A DNA stretch of 64,000 nucleotides. It comes from Cobetia marina (GTDB lineage: Bacteria > Pseudomonadota > Gammaproteobacteria > Pseudomonadales > Halomonadaceae). The notes beneath the pieces were generated by a model. The model was not told the origin of the DNA, did no database searches, and was given only the letters and a program-made list of their open reading frames with translations. Positions 15,971 through 25,543 of the stretch are shown piece by piece. The translations under genes and the position numbers were made by a program. Location: NCBI RefSeq assembly GCF_001720485.1, contig NZ_CP017114.1:1984001-2048000 (forward strand), written 5' to 3'. Numbering within the stretch: position 1 is the first letter of the stretch; every line of letters starts with the position of its first letter.

Positions 15971-18900
15971 ATGAAAAAAATAGACTTTGAAGAAATAAAT
16001 GATTACCCAGCTTTTAAGAAGCTTTCTTCGTCTTTATGGCGAAGTAATAACGAGATGCATGGTGCTGCAATAATGATTGGGGCAGGTTTCAGTAGGGTGG
16101 GGGCAAATATACCAAGTGAATCTTATAAGCCGCCCCTATGGCATCATCTTTCTAAAAAGCTATCGAGTGACCTTGGAAGTACTAACACAAATGATCCTTT
16201 AATGTTGGCAGAAGAGTACAATGCATATTTTGGGAAAAAAGCCTTGTATGATTTAATTGGAGATCAAGTCAATGATCCTCTTATAAAGCCGAGCCACATG
16301 CATGAAAGAATGTTGAAATTACCATGGGCTGAGATAGTTACTACAAATTGGGATACACTTCTTGAACGCGCCTCTAAAGCTTTGAATCATCCATTGTATG
16401 ATGTAGTGAAAAGTCAAGAGGATTTTGCAAACACTAGGTCACCTCGTATAGTGAAGCTCCACGGCACTATAGGTAGCACAGAAGAACTAGTTTTTACTCA
16501 AGAAGATTATCGTTCATATCCTGAGAAAAACGCAGCATTTGTTAACTTCGCACGACAAATATTTATCGAAAATGAATTGTGCCTTTTAGGATTTTCTGGC
16601 GATGATCCTAATTTTTTACAATGGATTGGTTGGGTTAGAGACCAGTTGACAACTCACGCTCGTAGAATTTATATCGTTGGGCCTTTGAGTTTAAGTCCAT
16701 CAAAAAGGAAATATTTAGAGTCTATCAATATTATCCCTATAGATTTAAGTGATTTGGTTTTAGAGTATGAAGATTTAGATGATAGATACAAGGTTGCTAC
16801 ACAGCTATTCTTAGATAAATTATATGAAGTTAAACCAATGATGCCGTGGGAGTGGAAGCCTAAAATCTATTATGAGAAGTTGAGCTTTGACTCTAGTAAT
16901 TTAGAGGAAGTTGATGAGCTTCTTTCTTCTTTAGAGCAAGAAAGATTAAGCTATCCTGGTTGGGTAGTGTGTCCTCATAATAATAAAAATATATTGAGTG
17001 CTCAAGTTGATTCAATTTTTGTAAGTGGTGATTTATTAAAGATAATTGGAAGACTAAGATCCGAGAAGTTAATATATGAGCTCGTTTGGCGTTATTCACT
17101 AACTAATGCTATTGTGCCAAGTTGGTTATTTGAAGAATGCGTTAGAATAAATAAGGCGGAAGATTTAACATACTTCAATCAATCGCAGATTATCGAGGCT
17201 AGCTTGTTAGCCTTGAGGTGTGGGGTGTGGAGTAAAAAATATGCTAAAAAACTAAAAGAAGAAAAAGTTAAAGAAAAATTATATAGCTTGTCGAGTACTA
17301 ATCAAGGTTTAGTTAATGAGCTTTGTTATATGGATTTGTGTAACGCACGTGAGAGCTTAGACTACAAGTATATAAAGGAAAATATATGTAAGATTGTCGA
17401 GATTAGCCCCATTTGGAAAATTAAGAAAGCATCCTTGCTATCTGAAATAGGTAGATTCGATCGAAGTTATGAAATACTTACAGAGGCGTATAAGGAATTA
17501 GAGCTGCACTATAGAGATACTCAGAATTCTGTTTTCTTACTATCTAGGATGACTTTATGTGCTATGTATATAGATGCTATAGATGGCTTCGTCAGCAAAC
17601 AAATGCTAGGTAATATATTGTCTAGTAAGAATATTGATTTACTCTGCGATCCTCGAGAAGAGCTTAATTTTTTTAATCAAAAAGCTAAGGAAAAATTAGT
17701 CGAACAAAATAATAAGAATAAATTTGAACCTTTATTTATGGCAGGAGCCTATAAGGATAACTCTAAAAGTATCACATTAAGCAATGAGCTTCATCCATTC
17801 ATTTCAATGTACGAGTATTGTTATGATACTGGACTCCCTTATAAGTTAAAAGACTGCACTTTGTTATGTGAAGCTTCCACCAGCTTGGCTGAATTAGATG
17901 CGGTTGATATTAATAATAAACTGGCCCTCATATTACGCTCTACATCTATAAGTACTGATAAAGCAATAGATAAGACGTTTTCAAGATTAGTAGTTGCACG
18001 TATAGATGATAGTGAAGTTGGTTTTATTACCGCTACGTGCTTAAAAGCTATTGAGTTTTGGAGAAAAGAGATTCTTGAGGGCAAATATATTGATGTGAGT
18101 TACGGTCTAAAAAAGCTTAGTGTTATAATCGAAATGCTCGCTAGAGTAACAACTCGCTTAAGTTCAGATAAGGCTAAAGAAATCTACTCGTTAGCATGTG
18201 AGATAGGTGGCGATGCATGTTTACAATGCACAGAACTTTCTAGTGCTTTGGATAATTTATTAAAATACTCTCTGGAGAGTATACCTATTAATCAGCAGTA
18301 TGAATTATTTAATATCTCTTTGAAATTCCCTCTGGGATCAGAGATTAATATTCCCAACAACTTGCTCTACTCTTGGCCTAATCCCATTATTGAACATGTT
18401 CCGTTGAGATCTGATAGTAGTGATATAGATATTCGTATACTTGAATTGCTCAATAGAGTATGCCAAGGCTTCAAAGAAAGTAGTCTGGCATTGGAAAGGT
18501 TGTTGGTTTTGTACAATAAGAACTTTTTAAGTGATTTTGAGGTAAACCTACTAGCTAATAGGATATGGGGAAAAGTCGATATAAGTATTTATTTGCCTAA
18601 GCTTGGGATTTTAGATCTTCATTTGTTAGATCTACCATGTTTTATTGATATTGATTTAAAAAAATCTATATCTACTGCACTTTACAGGGGGTTTAGCCTA
18701 AATGATCTAGATGTTAACGAAATTCGCAATATGGTTACTGCGTCGAGAATTAAAAACATTTATCCTGACGAAAGTCTAGCGCCTAGTATTTTTGATAGTA
18801 TTATTGCTCACAAACCTCAAAGAAAAGATCTGGATAATCCACTAGCTCAACTTTTGCAAATTTCTAATCCTGAGCATGCTTACGATAAGTTAATGACTTA

Positions 18901-19501
18901 TTGTATTGTTCCAGCAATGGTGAATAATGATTTAACTAAAGATAGATTTGATAAGTTAGTTGCTTGGTATAGAGAAACTTCTTCTCCCGTTTTATTGCCT
19001 TCTTTTATATACTTTCTCAGTAATGATTCCACAAGATGCTCATGGGTAAGTGATGTTATTAGTGTTGAGCTTTTGTCAGATAACGAAAATAACTTAATAG
19101 GTGCCTTAAAGTCTGTATTGCTCTGGCTGAAAATAAGTGCAGATAGCATGCCGAGAGATGTTATTACCTCGATAGTTTACTTGACTTGCGCTAGTAAAGA
19201 CTCTGGTTTATTTCATCTTCTAGATTTTGTTATAGAAATGGTAAAAGAAGGCTTTCTCACCGTGGAAGAAAAAAAATTATTATCTAAGAGAATTCCTATA
19301 CTCTTCGAGAGCACAGATTATTGTAAGAAAAACCTGCGATATGATGAAGTTGGAAGAGTCTCTTTGATAAGATCTAAATGTGTAGAGTTGACTATATATT
19401 TGATTAAAAGTGAATATGAGGCAGACGCCAAGCTTATTGAAATTATAGGTAAAGCTAGGCTAGATCCATTGCCTGAGGTGCGCAATAAAGTATTAGAATA
19501 A
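15971..19501 (+). CDS. Large SIR2-domain protein, DSR-like defence candidate
   Basis: Protein of 1176 residues. Residues about 30-270 form a SIR2 NAD-binding domain: GAGFSR at 37-42, TTNWDTLLE with Asn126 and Asp128, catalytic-type His164 in KLHGTIG, and GFSGDDP at 207-213. The remaining 900 residues look all-helical, with TPR/HEAT-like stretches (SEIGRFDRSYEILTEAYKE near 495), and no P-loop was seen. Defence-associated sirtuins (DSR1/DSR2) have this layout and deplete NAD+ when they sense phage proteins; assignment to that group is inference. The gene is strikingly AT-rich (20 G+C of 60 in the 18001 line, against 35 of 60 at 20341), so it was acquired. It starts 30 bp after the duplicated activator fragment. 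No HerA, Argonaute or TIR partner is adjacent. Confidence 0.85.
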   Translation: MKKIDFEEINDYPAFKKLSSSLWRSNNEMHGAAIMIGAGFSRVGANIPSESYKPPLWHHLSKKLSSDLGSTNTNDPLMLAEEYNAYFGKKALYDLIGDQVNDPLIKPSHMHERMLKLPWAEIVTTNWDTLLERASKALNHPLYDVVKSQEDFANTRSPRIVKLHGTIGSTEELVFTQEDYRSYPEKNAAFVNFARQIFIENELCLLGFSGDDPNFLQWIGWVRDQLTTHARRIYIVGPLSLSPSKRKYLESINIIPIDLSDLVLEYEDLDDRYKVATQLFLDKLYEVKPMMPWEWKPKIYYEKLSFDSSNLEEVDELLSSLEQERLSYPGWVVCPHNNKNILSAQVDSIFVSGDLLKIIGRLRSEKLIYELVWRYSLTNAIVPSWLFEECVRINKAEDLTYFNQSQIIEASLLALRCGVWSKKYAKKLKEEKVKEKLYSLSSTNQGLVNELCYMDLCNARESLDYKYIKENICKIVEISPIWKIKKASLLSEIGRFDRSYEILTEAYKELELHYRDTQNSVFLLSRMTLCAMYIDAIDGFVSKQMLGNILSSKNIDLLCDPREELNFFNQKAKEKLVEQNNKNKFEPLFMAGAYKDNSKSITLSNELHPFISMYEYCYDTGLPYKLKDCTLLCEASTSLAELDAVDINNKLALILRSTSISTDKAIDKTFSRLVVARIDDSEVGFITATCLKAIEFWRKEILEGKYIDVSYGLKKLSVIIEMLARVTTRLSSDKAKEIYSLACEIGGDACLQCTELSSALDNLLKYSLESIPINQQYELFNISLKFPLGSEINIPNNLLYSWPNPIIEHVPLRSDSSDIDIRILELLNRVCQGFKESSLALERLLVLYNKNFLSDFEVNLLANRIWGKVDISIYLPKLGILDLHLLDLPCFIDIDLKKSISTALYRGFSLNDLDVNEIRNMVTASRIKNIYPDESLAPSIFDSIIAHKPQRKDLDNPLAQLLQISNPEHAYDKLMTYCIVPAMVNNDLTKDRFDKLVAWYRETSSPVLLPSFIYFLSNDSTRCSWVSDVISVELLSDNENNLIGALKSVLLWLKISADSMPRDVITSIVYLTCASKDSGLFHLLDFVIEMVKEGFLTVEEKKLLSKRIPILFESTDYCKKNLRYDEVGRVSLIRSKCVELTIYLIKSEYEADAKLIEIIGKARLDPLPEVRNKVLE

Positions 19502-19544
19502 ATATGTTCTACTGATTATATATTGATGAGATTATAGGTTGTTG

Positions 19545-20645
19545 TTATCCACCCTCCATCACCACCAGACTCCCCATCACCCCTTCACACAGCGGTTTGA
19601 TCTCGTTGAAGCCTTCCTCGACGGTGAGGTCTGTCTTGGCTTTGGCGTAGGCGGTGCCGTCGGCGGCGGGGTGGTAGCTGGTGCAGTGCAGGCGGATCAG
19701 CTTGTCATCGAGGAAGAGGCCGTATTCGCGGGTCTGCGAGGTGATGGGCATGCCCCGGTGCCGCTGTGTCATGGCGATATCGAACCAGTAGGCCTGACGG
19801 TGATCCACTCGGGTCAGGCCGGAGTCGAGCATCTGACTGTTGATGGGCGCCCACTGGGCCAGCGTATTGGTGGAGGCCATCACCTTGAGCTGCGCATCAC
19901 TGACGGTATCACCATGCAGGTCATAGATCTCGAGGATGATCATGTCGGTGCCGGTACCGGCCTGACTCTGCCACTTCTGCACGATATGCGGCAGGCGACC
20001 TTCGGCGGCAGACCACGAGGCGGGCAGGTGCAGCGCAAGGTTGATGCCAAGCGACTTGGCATGGCCCTTGGAATGGAATTCCTGGAAATAGCCGTCGTAC
20101 AGTTCGTACACCGGCTCTATCTGGTACTTGGTCGCCAGCAGGAATTCCTTGAAGGGTGAGGGCAGGTATTCGCCCTCGGCACGCAGGCGGATGGCCTCGA
20201 TGAAGCGGGCGGCGAAGTCGCTGGTCAGCTTGTCGGCGGTCAGTTGTGGGGCCAGTTCCTTCTGCATCTGCCGGCGAATCCCGTCGAGCACTTCGCGTGC
20301 ATGCTCGCGCCCCATCAGGCTTTCGAGGTTGTCCGCGAGACGTGTGGTGATATCGGGGAAGGCATTCGCAAAGTAGGCGGAGGCAAGGTCAGCGTCATGC
20401 GCGAGTTCAGGATAGGTCTCGGCGATGCGCGCCAGCGTGATGTCCTGAGCGATGACGAAGCCGTAGGTGCTGCTCAGGGTATTGATGACCCGAGGCGTGG
20501 GGCGGAACTGTGCGGCGTCGGCGCGTGCCGAGGCACCGGGCGTCATGAGACATAAGCCCAGGCCGAGCCCGACTGTCAGGGCGGCGATTGCCAGCCCGGG
20601 AATCCCGGTAAACCGTCGTCCAGCTGCAAACGCCATGCGTGACAT
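19545..20645 (-). CDS. Unknown secreted protein
   Basis: Exported protein of about 366 residues from the ATG at 20645 (the frame extends to 20678). A positively charged start, a hydrophobic stretch (IPGLAIAALTVGLGLGLCLM) and an Ala-rich cleavage region (GASARADA) indicate a Sec signal peptide. The mature part is mixed alpha/beta and soluble; I recognise no catalytic motif or known family. G+C content is that of the host, unlike the SIR2 gene whose 3' end it faces across 43 bp. Probably native and periplasmic. It diverges from the OsmC gene. Confidence 0.65.
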   Translation of the reverse strand: MSRMAFAAGRRFTGIPGLAIAALTVGLGLGLCLMTPGASARADAAQFRPTPRVINTLSSTYGFVIAQDITLARIAETYPELAHDADLASAYFANAFPDITTRLADNLESLMGREHAREVLDGIRRQMQKELAPQLTADKLTSDFAARFIEAIRLRAEGEYLPSPFKEFLLATKYQIEPVYELYDGYFQEFHSKGHAKSLGINLALHLPASWSAAEGRLPHIVQKWQSQAGTGTDMIILEIYDLHGDTVSDAQLKVMASTNTLAQWAPINSQMLDSGLTRVDHRQAYWFDIAMTQRHRGMPITSQTREYGLFLDDKLIRLHCTSYHPAADGTAYAKAKTDLTVEEGFNEIKPLCEGVMGSLVVMEGG

Positions 20646-20794
20646 CCTGTCAGAGTGCGAATGTGCCAATCCTATCATCGGGGTGTGGGGACTTCTTGCT
20701 TCCCCTCCTTGATTGGAAGACTAATCATGCGGAAGTATCAGGCGGCACGTCATGCCGGCGTCCGCGCTCCCCTTGTGAAGAGACCCCCCAGACA

Positions 20795-21292
20795 ATGACG
20801 TCCAGACAACACCATTATTCGGTTGATCTCGAGTGGACTGGCAATCGCGGCGAGGGCACCACGCATTACACCGCCTATGAGCGAGATTTCGAGGCCCGTG
20901 TCAGTGGCAAGCCGAGCCTTGAAGGCTCCGCGGACCCCGCCTTTCGGGGTAACGGTGCGCGCTGGAATCCTGAAGACCTGCTGGTGGCCTCCGTCTCGGC
21001 CTGCCACAAGCTGTGGTATCTGCATCTGTGTGCCGACGCTGGCATTCGTGTCATGACCTATCTCGATCACGCCGAGGGTACGATGCGGGAAGGCACCAGT
21101 GGCGGCAAAGGCGATCCAGCTGCCGAGTCAGGCCGCTTCACCGCCATCGTGCTGCGACCTGAGATCACCCTGGCCGCCGGCGACGATATCGCGCTCGCCC
21201 TTGAGCTTCACCATCGGGCGCATGCGCTGTGCTTCATCGCCAACTCGCTGAATTTCCCGGTCAGCTGCGAGGCGGTGATCACCCATCAGTGA
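20795..21292 (+). CDS. OsmC-family hydroperoxide-reductase-like protein
   Basis: OsmC/Ohr-fold protein of 165 residues. Seen: RWNPEDLLVASVSACHKLWYL, which carries the first conserved Cys, and a second Cys in the C-terminal half (HHRAHALCFIANS). The family reduces organic hydroperoxides with dithiols. The start is placed at the ATG 20795, since the longer frame has no similarity to the fold; AAGAGA upstream is a weak binding site. The conserved GNGARWNPED start region resembles the YhfA/OsmC-like subgroup rather than Ohr. Single gene with a good terminator. Confidence 0.85.
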   Translation: MTSRQHHYSVDLEWTGNRGEGTTHYTAYERDFEARVSGKPSLEGSADPAFRGNGARWNPEDLLVASVSACHKLWYLHLCADAGIRVMTYLDHAEGTMREGTSGGKGDPAAESGRFTAIVLRPEITLAAGDDIALALELHHRAHALCFIANSLNFPVSCEAVITHQ

Positions 21293-21310
21293 TGGGCAGC
21301 TTCAGTCCGC

Positions 21311-21356
21311 GTCAGACTGACCGTGTCAGTTAACCTTGTCAGACTGACCGTGTCAG
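21311..21356. repeat. Two copies of a 19-bp repeat after the OsmC gene
   Basis: The sequence gtcagactgaccgtgtcag occurs at 21311-21329 and 21338-21356, 27 bp apart, between the OsmC stop and its terminator. Each copy contains near-symmetric gtcag/ctgac elements that could fold. Confidence 0.8.
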
Positions 21357-21362
21357 AACCCG

Positions 21363-21395
21363 AAAGGCCACCAGAGCAATCTGGTGGCCTTTTTT
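21363..21395 (+). terminator. Intrinsic terminator of the OsmC gene
   Basis: A perfect 13-bp stem (arms 21363-21375 and 21380-21392) with a GCAA tetraloop runs into a T-tract to 21395. Confidence 0.93.
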
Positions 21396-21412
21396 GCTTT
21401 CAGCACCTCTCT

Positions 21413-21469
21413 AAAGAAACAGCGTCTTTCCAAAGAATCAGCATCTCTCGAAAGAATCAGCGTCTCGCG
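21413..21469. repeat. Three 19-bp degenerate tandem repeats
   Basis: Units at 21413-21431, 21432-21450 and 21451-21469 share the form aaagaa(a/t)cagc(g/a)tct(t/c) and differ at a few positions. They lie between the OsmC terminator and the end of the convergent RraA-family gene. Confidence 0.85.
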
Positions 21470-21488
21470 ACCTGATCAAGCGGGGGGA

Positions 21489-22157
21489 TCAGCCGCGTGC
21501 GTTCACTTCCTCGATCAGCTGGCTTGCGCCAGTGAGGTCGGGCAGGCAGGCACCCTCGGCGATCTTTGCCAGCAGCACGTCTTCCGCTTCTTGCACCTCG
21601 ATGGCGTGGGTGGCGATGGCGGAGACTTCTGAGGGGGCCATGACGATGACACCGCTCTCGTCAGCGAGGATGGCATCGCCCGGATTGACGACCACGCCGC
21701 CAATGCTGACCGGCACGTTGAGCGCGCCGCCGATTCCGGCGAAGCGGGTGGTGAGCGAGGCGACCCCGCGACTCCACACCGGGAAATGCTTGTCGCGAAT
21801 GGTCAAGGCGTCGGTGGCCATGCCGTCGATCACCACGCCGGCCACGCCCAGACGTGAGGCGACCGTGGTCATCACGCCGCCCCAGCAGGCGCGGTGGCGA
21901 TCGCCCTGACGATGCACGATGAGCACATCGCCCGGGCGCACCAGACGCATCAGGTGGTTGAGCAGGGTGCCATCTTCCGGCGGCAGCGAAACGGTGACGG
22001 CGGTACCGGCAATCCGTACCTGGGGCAGCATGCAGGCAATCGCCGGTTCGACGAAGCCGTGGGTGTGGAAGTGGCCGATGGTGGCCGTCTCGCACTGGGT
22101 GAGCTGTGCCAGCAGCTCCGGCGCGACCTGGTCTGGCATGTCATTGAGTTGGTACAT
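21489..22157 (-). CDS. RraA-family protein, probable aldolase
   Basis: RraA/dimethylmenaquinone-methyltransferase-like fold, 222 residues. The family includes the RNase E inhibitor RraA and class II 4-hydroxy-4-methyl-2-oxoglutarate / oxaloacetate-type aldolases. Seen: VVIDGMATDALTIRDKHFPVWSRG, with the Arg-Asp pair used by the aldolases, and GDAILADESGVIVMA toward the C-terminus. The N-terminal extension (LLAQLTQCETATIGHF) is longer than in RraA itself. Its gene is the last of a TRAP transporter operon, 22 bp after the large permease, so it probably acts on the imported organic acid, and an enzymatic role is far likelier than RNase regulation. Start ATG at 22157 has GAGAG upstream. Confidence 0.82.
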   Translation of the reverse strand: MYQLNDMPDQVAPELLAQLTQCETATIGHFHTHGFVEPAIACMLPQVRIAGTAVTVSLPPEDGTLLNHLMRLVRPGDVLIVHRQGDRHRACWGGVMTTVASRLGVAGVVIDGMATDALTIRDKHFPVWSRGVASLTTRFAGIGGALNVPVSIGGVVVNPGDAILADESGVIVMAPSEVSAIATHAIEVQEAEDVLLAKIAEGACLPDLTGASQLIEEVNARG

Positions 22158-22179
22158 GGAAGTCTCTCGGCGTGGTCGG

Positions 22180-23484
22180 TCAGATCAGGCTGGGCAGGAA
22201 GGTGGTGAGTGCCGGTACCCAGTAGAGCATCAGCATCGCGAACAGGAAGCAGATGACGATGGGCCAGGCAGCGGCGTAGATGGTCTGCATCGGGGTCGCG
22301 GGGGCGGCACCTTTTACCGCGAACAGGTTGTAGCCGAAGGGCGGGGTGAGACTGCCCACCGAGATGTTGATCAAGAACAGCGTCCAGAACCACACCGGGT
22401 CAAAGCCATACAGCTTGACCAGCGGCGCGTAGATGGGGATCACCACCATCATGAAGGCGATCTGGTCGATGAACATGCAGGCGATCAGCGGAATCAGCAT
22501 CAGGATCAGCAGCATCCATACCGGGTCGAGATCCAGCCCGGTCACGCTGCTCACCAGCCCGCTGGTCGCGCCGGTGAAGCTCAACAACTGCGAGAACAGT
22601 TTCGAGCACGCCAGGATCAGGATGATCATGGTGCTGACCTTCAGCGACGACATCACCGCTTCGCCCGCCATCTTGAAGGAGAACTTGCGGTAGTAGGCGG
22701 CGACCAGCAGTGAGCCCAGCACGCCGGTGGCGGCGGACTCGGACGGTGTGGCGATACCGAGCAGGATCAACCCGAGCACGGCGAAGATGATGATGCTGAA
22801 CGGCAGCATGTTGATCAGGGCGCGACGCTTCTCCTTTGCCGTGCCGCCACCGCTTTCATCGACCGGCGGCGCGCGGCGAGGGTCCAGCGTGATGCGCACC
22901 TTCACGTAGAGGATGAACAGCGCAGCCAGCAGGATACCCGGCAGAATGCCGGCGATCAGCAGCCGCGCGATGGAGACATCCACCATCGAGCCGATGATGA
23001 TCACCAACAGGCTCGGCGGGATGATCGGCGCGAGACTCGCCCCACCCAGAATCAGGCCGATGGAGAGCTTGTCGTCATAGCCGCGCTCCTGCATGGTCGG
23101 CAGCGCCGAGCGGCTGAGCATGGCGGTCACGGCCAGTGCCGAGCCGGACAGGGCGCCGAAAAGGGTCGAGAGGGCGACGACGAAGAAGTAGAGGCGGCCT
23201 TTCATGCGGCCCATCAGGGCATCCAGCGAGTCGAAGATCACATCGATGGAGCCGGAGCGGAACAGCAGCTCCCCCATCAGCACGAACAGCGCGATGGTGG
23301 TCAGCGTCTCCGAGGTCATGCTGTCGTAGACACTGTTGGCGAACATGCCGAAACCGGCGGTGCCCATCAACCACAGCGTGCCCAGCACGTTGATGGTCAG
23401 GAAGGCGGCGAAGACGGGGATGCCGAGGGCGAACAGGCCCATCAGCAAGGCGATGGCCAGGCCCAGAGAGAAATACCATTCCAT
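22180..23484 (-). CDS. TRAP transporter large permease (DctM type)
   Basis: Large membrane subunit of a tripartite ATP-independent periplasmic transporter, 434 residues with about twelve hydrophobic segments and the family's typical start (hydrophobic, LLMGLFALGIPVFAAFL) and IIPPSLLVIIIGSM region. It carries out sodium-coupled transport of an organic acid delivered by the binding protein. A strong AAAAGGA precedes the ATG, and only 3 bp separate it from the small permease gene. Three TRAP genes and the RraA-family gene form one operon. Confidence 0.93.
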   Translation of the reverse strand: MEWYFSLGLAIALLMGLFALGIPVFAAFLTINVLGTLWLMGTAGFGMFANSVYDSMTSETLTTIALFVLMGELLFRSGSIDVIFDSLDALMGRMKGRLYFFVVALSTLFGALSGSALAVTAMLSRSALPTMQERGYDDKLSIGLILGGASLAPIIPPSLLVIIIGSMVDVSIARLLIAGILPGILLAALFILYVKVRITLDPRRAPPVDESGGGTAKEKRRALINMLPFSIIIFAVLGLILLGIATPSESAATGVLGSLLVAAYYRKFSFKMAGEAVMSSLKVSTMIILILACSKLFSQLLSFTGATSGLVSSVTGLDLDPVWMLLILMLIPLIACMFIDQIAFMMVVIPIYAPLVKLYGFDPVWFWTLFLINISVGSLTPPFGYNLFAVKGAAPATPMQTIYAAAWPIVICFLFAMLMLYWVPALTTFLPSLI

Positions 23485-23487
23485 GAC

Positions 23488-24033
23488 TCAGGGTCCTTTT
23501 CTGGCGTCGGTGGTCGCCGAGGCGGCGGCGGAGTCGTCCGATGGGGGCGCCTCGGGCGCGGCGCGCGTGAAGGCGTGGCGCAGGAAGTAGAGGGCCGCAT
23601 TGATCAACGCGTAGGCGATGAAGGAGGACACCCAGACCTTGGGGATATCGAGCCCCATGGCGGTGGTGGTGTGGTACTGGAACTGACGCAGGCTTTCCTG
23701 CAGGCAGATCCAGCCGGCCACGGCGCAGACGCCACCGGTGATCAGCGCCAGCAGGCGGTCATAGAGGGCGCGGGTGGCAGGGCTGAGGCGTTCCGGCAGC
23801 ACGGTGATGGCGATATGGCCATGGGTACGAGCCAGTTCCGGCGCGGCCAGCGAGATGGAGAGGCACAGCAGGTAGGCCACCATCGCGCCGGACCACAGGG
23901 TGGGCGAATTGAAGAAATAGCGCGCGATGACTTCCAGCCAGAAGCACAGGACGATGCCACACAGGGTGACACCGCCCAGAAGGAAGCCTGCTCGCGTCAC
24001 GCCGTCATGCACACGTGCAAGCAGGGTTGGCAT
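23488..24033 (-). CDS. TRAP transporter small permease (DctQ type)
   Basis: Small four-helix TRAP subunit, 181 residues: hydrophobic segments near 17-37, 50-70, 93-113 and 133-153, with the family's FWLEVIARYFFNSP motif after helix 1 and the polar tail rich in Ala, Ser and Asp. AAGGAA lies upstream of the ATG. It associates with the large permease encoded 3 bp downstream. Confidence 0.9.
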   Translation of the reverse strand: MPTLLARVHDGVTRAGFLLGGVTLCGIVLCFWLEVIARYFFNSPTLWSGAMVAYLLCLSISLAAPELARTHGHIAITVLPERLSPATRALYDRLLALITGGVCAVAGWICLQESLRQFQYHTTTAMGLDIPKVWVSSFIAYALINAALYFLRHAFTRAAPEAPPSDDSAAASATTDARKGP

Positions 24034-24043
24034 GGTGGATTCC

Positions 24044-25033
24044 TTACTCGCTGACGGTGGTCAGGTGCTTCTCGATCGCCAGCTCGCGCATGGCGGTCAC
24101 GGCTTCCGGCGACTTGTCGATGCCCAGCTGCCAGATACCGTCGGTGACCAGGGCATCCAGACGCTCGGCGTCTTCCGGGGCGAATTCGGTGGCCTGCATG
24201 CCAGCCTCGTTCAGTGCCTTCCATTCCTCGATCGCCAGTTCATCCAGCACCGGGACGATCTCGGTCTCCAGCTGACGGCCCTCGTCAAGCAGCACCTTCT
24301 GCTGCTCTGGGGTCAGGCTGTTGAAGGCGTTGAGGTTCATCAGCACGAAGTTGTAGGTCTGACCGAAGGTCGGCTTGGAGTAGTAGCCGGCGACTTCCTG
24401 CCAGCCCATGTCCTTGACGCCGTTCAGGCCCCAGGCCGCGCCGTCGATCACGCCACGGTCCATCGCCGAGTAGACGTCGCCACTGGACATCAGCACCGGC
24501 GTACCGCCCAGCCCCTTGGTGACATTGGTATAGGTGGGGCTGCCGCGCAGACGACGCCCGTCCAGACCCGGCGTGCCGGTGATCGGCTCCTTCAGCACGT
24601 ACTGGAAACCGTGGCTGCCCAGCGGCGGAATCGCGATCAGCTTGAGGCCCAGGCCGTTGTAGTGCTCATCGACCATGTCCCACAGTCCGGATTCACGCGT
24701 CTGCTCCGGATTCACCGCCACGCCATCCATTGCCGCGCCGACGCCAGTGGTGTTGGTGTGGTAGGCGGCGTGGGTGTAGAGCAGCTGGAAGACACCGGCA
24801 GCGACAGGCTGCAGCTGCTCGAAGGGCGGCACGACGTCCGGGCCGGTCAGCTGGATGGTGAGGTCGGCGGCGTCATTGGCTTCGACTTCCTTGATGAAGC
24901 GCTGGGCGATTTCACGGGAATAGGCGGTGGTCTGGTCGTAACTGGACAGCATGCGCAGTTCGGTGGCCATTGACTGGGTGGCCGGGAGCAGTGCGAGCAG
25001 CGGGAGCAACAGAGCGGGCTTGAGGGTTTTCAT
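24044..25033 (-). CDS. TRAP transporter substrate-binding protein (DctP type)
   Basis: Periplasmic binding protein, 329 residues from the ATG at 25033. Residues 1-22 form a Sec signal peptide (MKTLKPALLLPLLALLP, cleavage near ATQSMA). The DctP fold is indicated by GTPGLDGRRLRGSPTYTNVTKGLG, which includes the ligand-contacting Arg, and GVIDGAAWGLNGVKDMGWQEVAGYY. The likely ligand is a carboxylate, as in most of the family, but which one is unknown; the downstream RraA-family gene hints at a branched hydroxy-oxo acid or breakdown product. First gene of the operon. Confidence 0.9.
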   Translation of the reverse strand: MKTLKPALLLPLLALLPATQSMATELRMLSSYDQTTAYSREIAQRFIKEVEANDAADLTIQLTGPDVVPPFEQLQPVAAGVFQLLYTHAAYHTNTTGVGAAMDGVAVNPEQTRESGLWDMVDEHYNGLGLKLIAIPPLGSHGFQYVLKEPITGTPGLDGRRLRGSPTYTNVTKGLGGTPVLMSSGDVYSAMDRGVIDGAAWGLNGVKDMGWQEVAGYYSKPTFGQTYNFVLMNLNAFNSLTPEQQKVLLDEGRQLETEIVPVLDELAIEEWKALNEAGMQATEFAPEDAERLDALVTDGIWQLGIDKSPEAVTAMRELAIEKHLTTVSE

Positions 25034-25543
25034 AGCAGTTTCCACTTTATCGTTATTGTGTCGGGCGATGCTGTCTGCACGTACCTGGTGGGATCAGATA
25101 GCCAGGAGGTGCAGCGGCGTCCCTTGCGACTTGTCGTTGATGGTACGTCTTCAATCTATGAGCCGCCTTGGCTGCGGTCAACGAATCATCAGCCTTTTGG
25201 GCTTTCAAATTTCAATATGCAGTATTTGCGAGATTTATGTAAGAAAACCTGTGTGTTTGGTCCAGTGACTTACAGCGTCAATTCGAGGGGAATATTTTGG
25301 CAATTCAAGGCAAAGTCCCGGTGCGAACCACAAGGCAACACGAGATGATCCTGGTAGAGAATCCAGAGTGATACTGGCAGATAGCCCAGATTACTTCTGG
25401 TCGATAAAGGGGGATGAATCTGGTGGAAAACGATGAAATACAAGGTGAGAACGAAAAGGAAGGGGGGGAGAAGAAGAGGAAAGAACAGACACCACTGCAA
25501 GAAAGACAAGAACCGCAGGGCTTCGAGCGAAGACCGCAACAAG

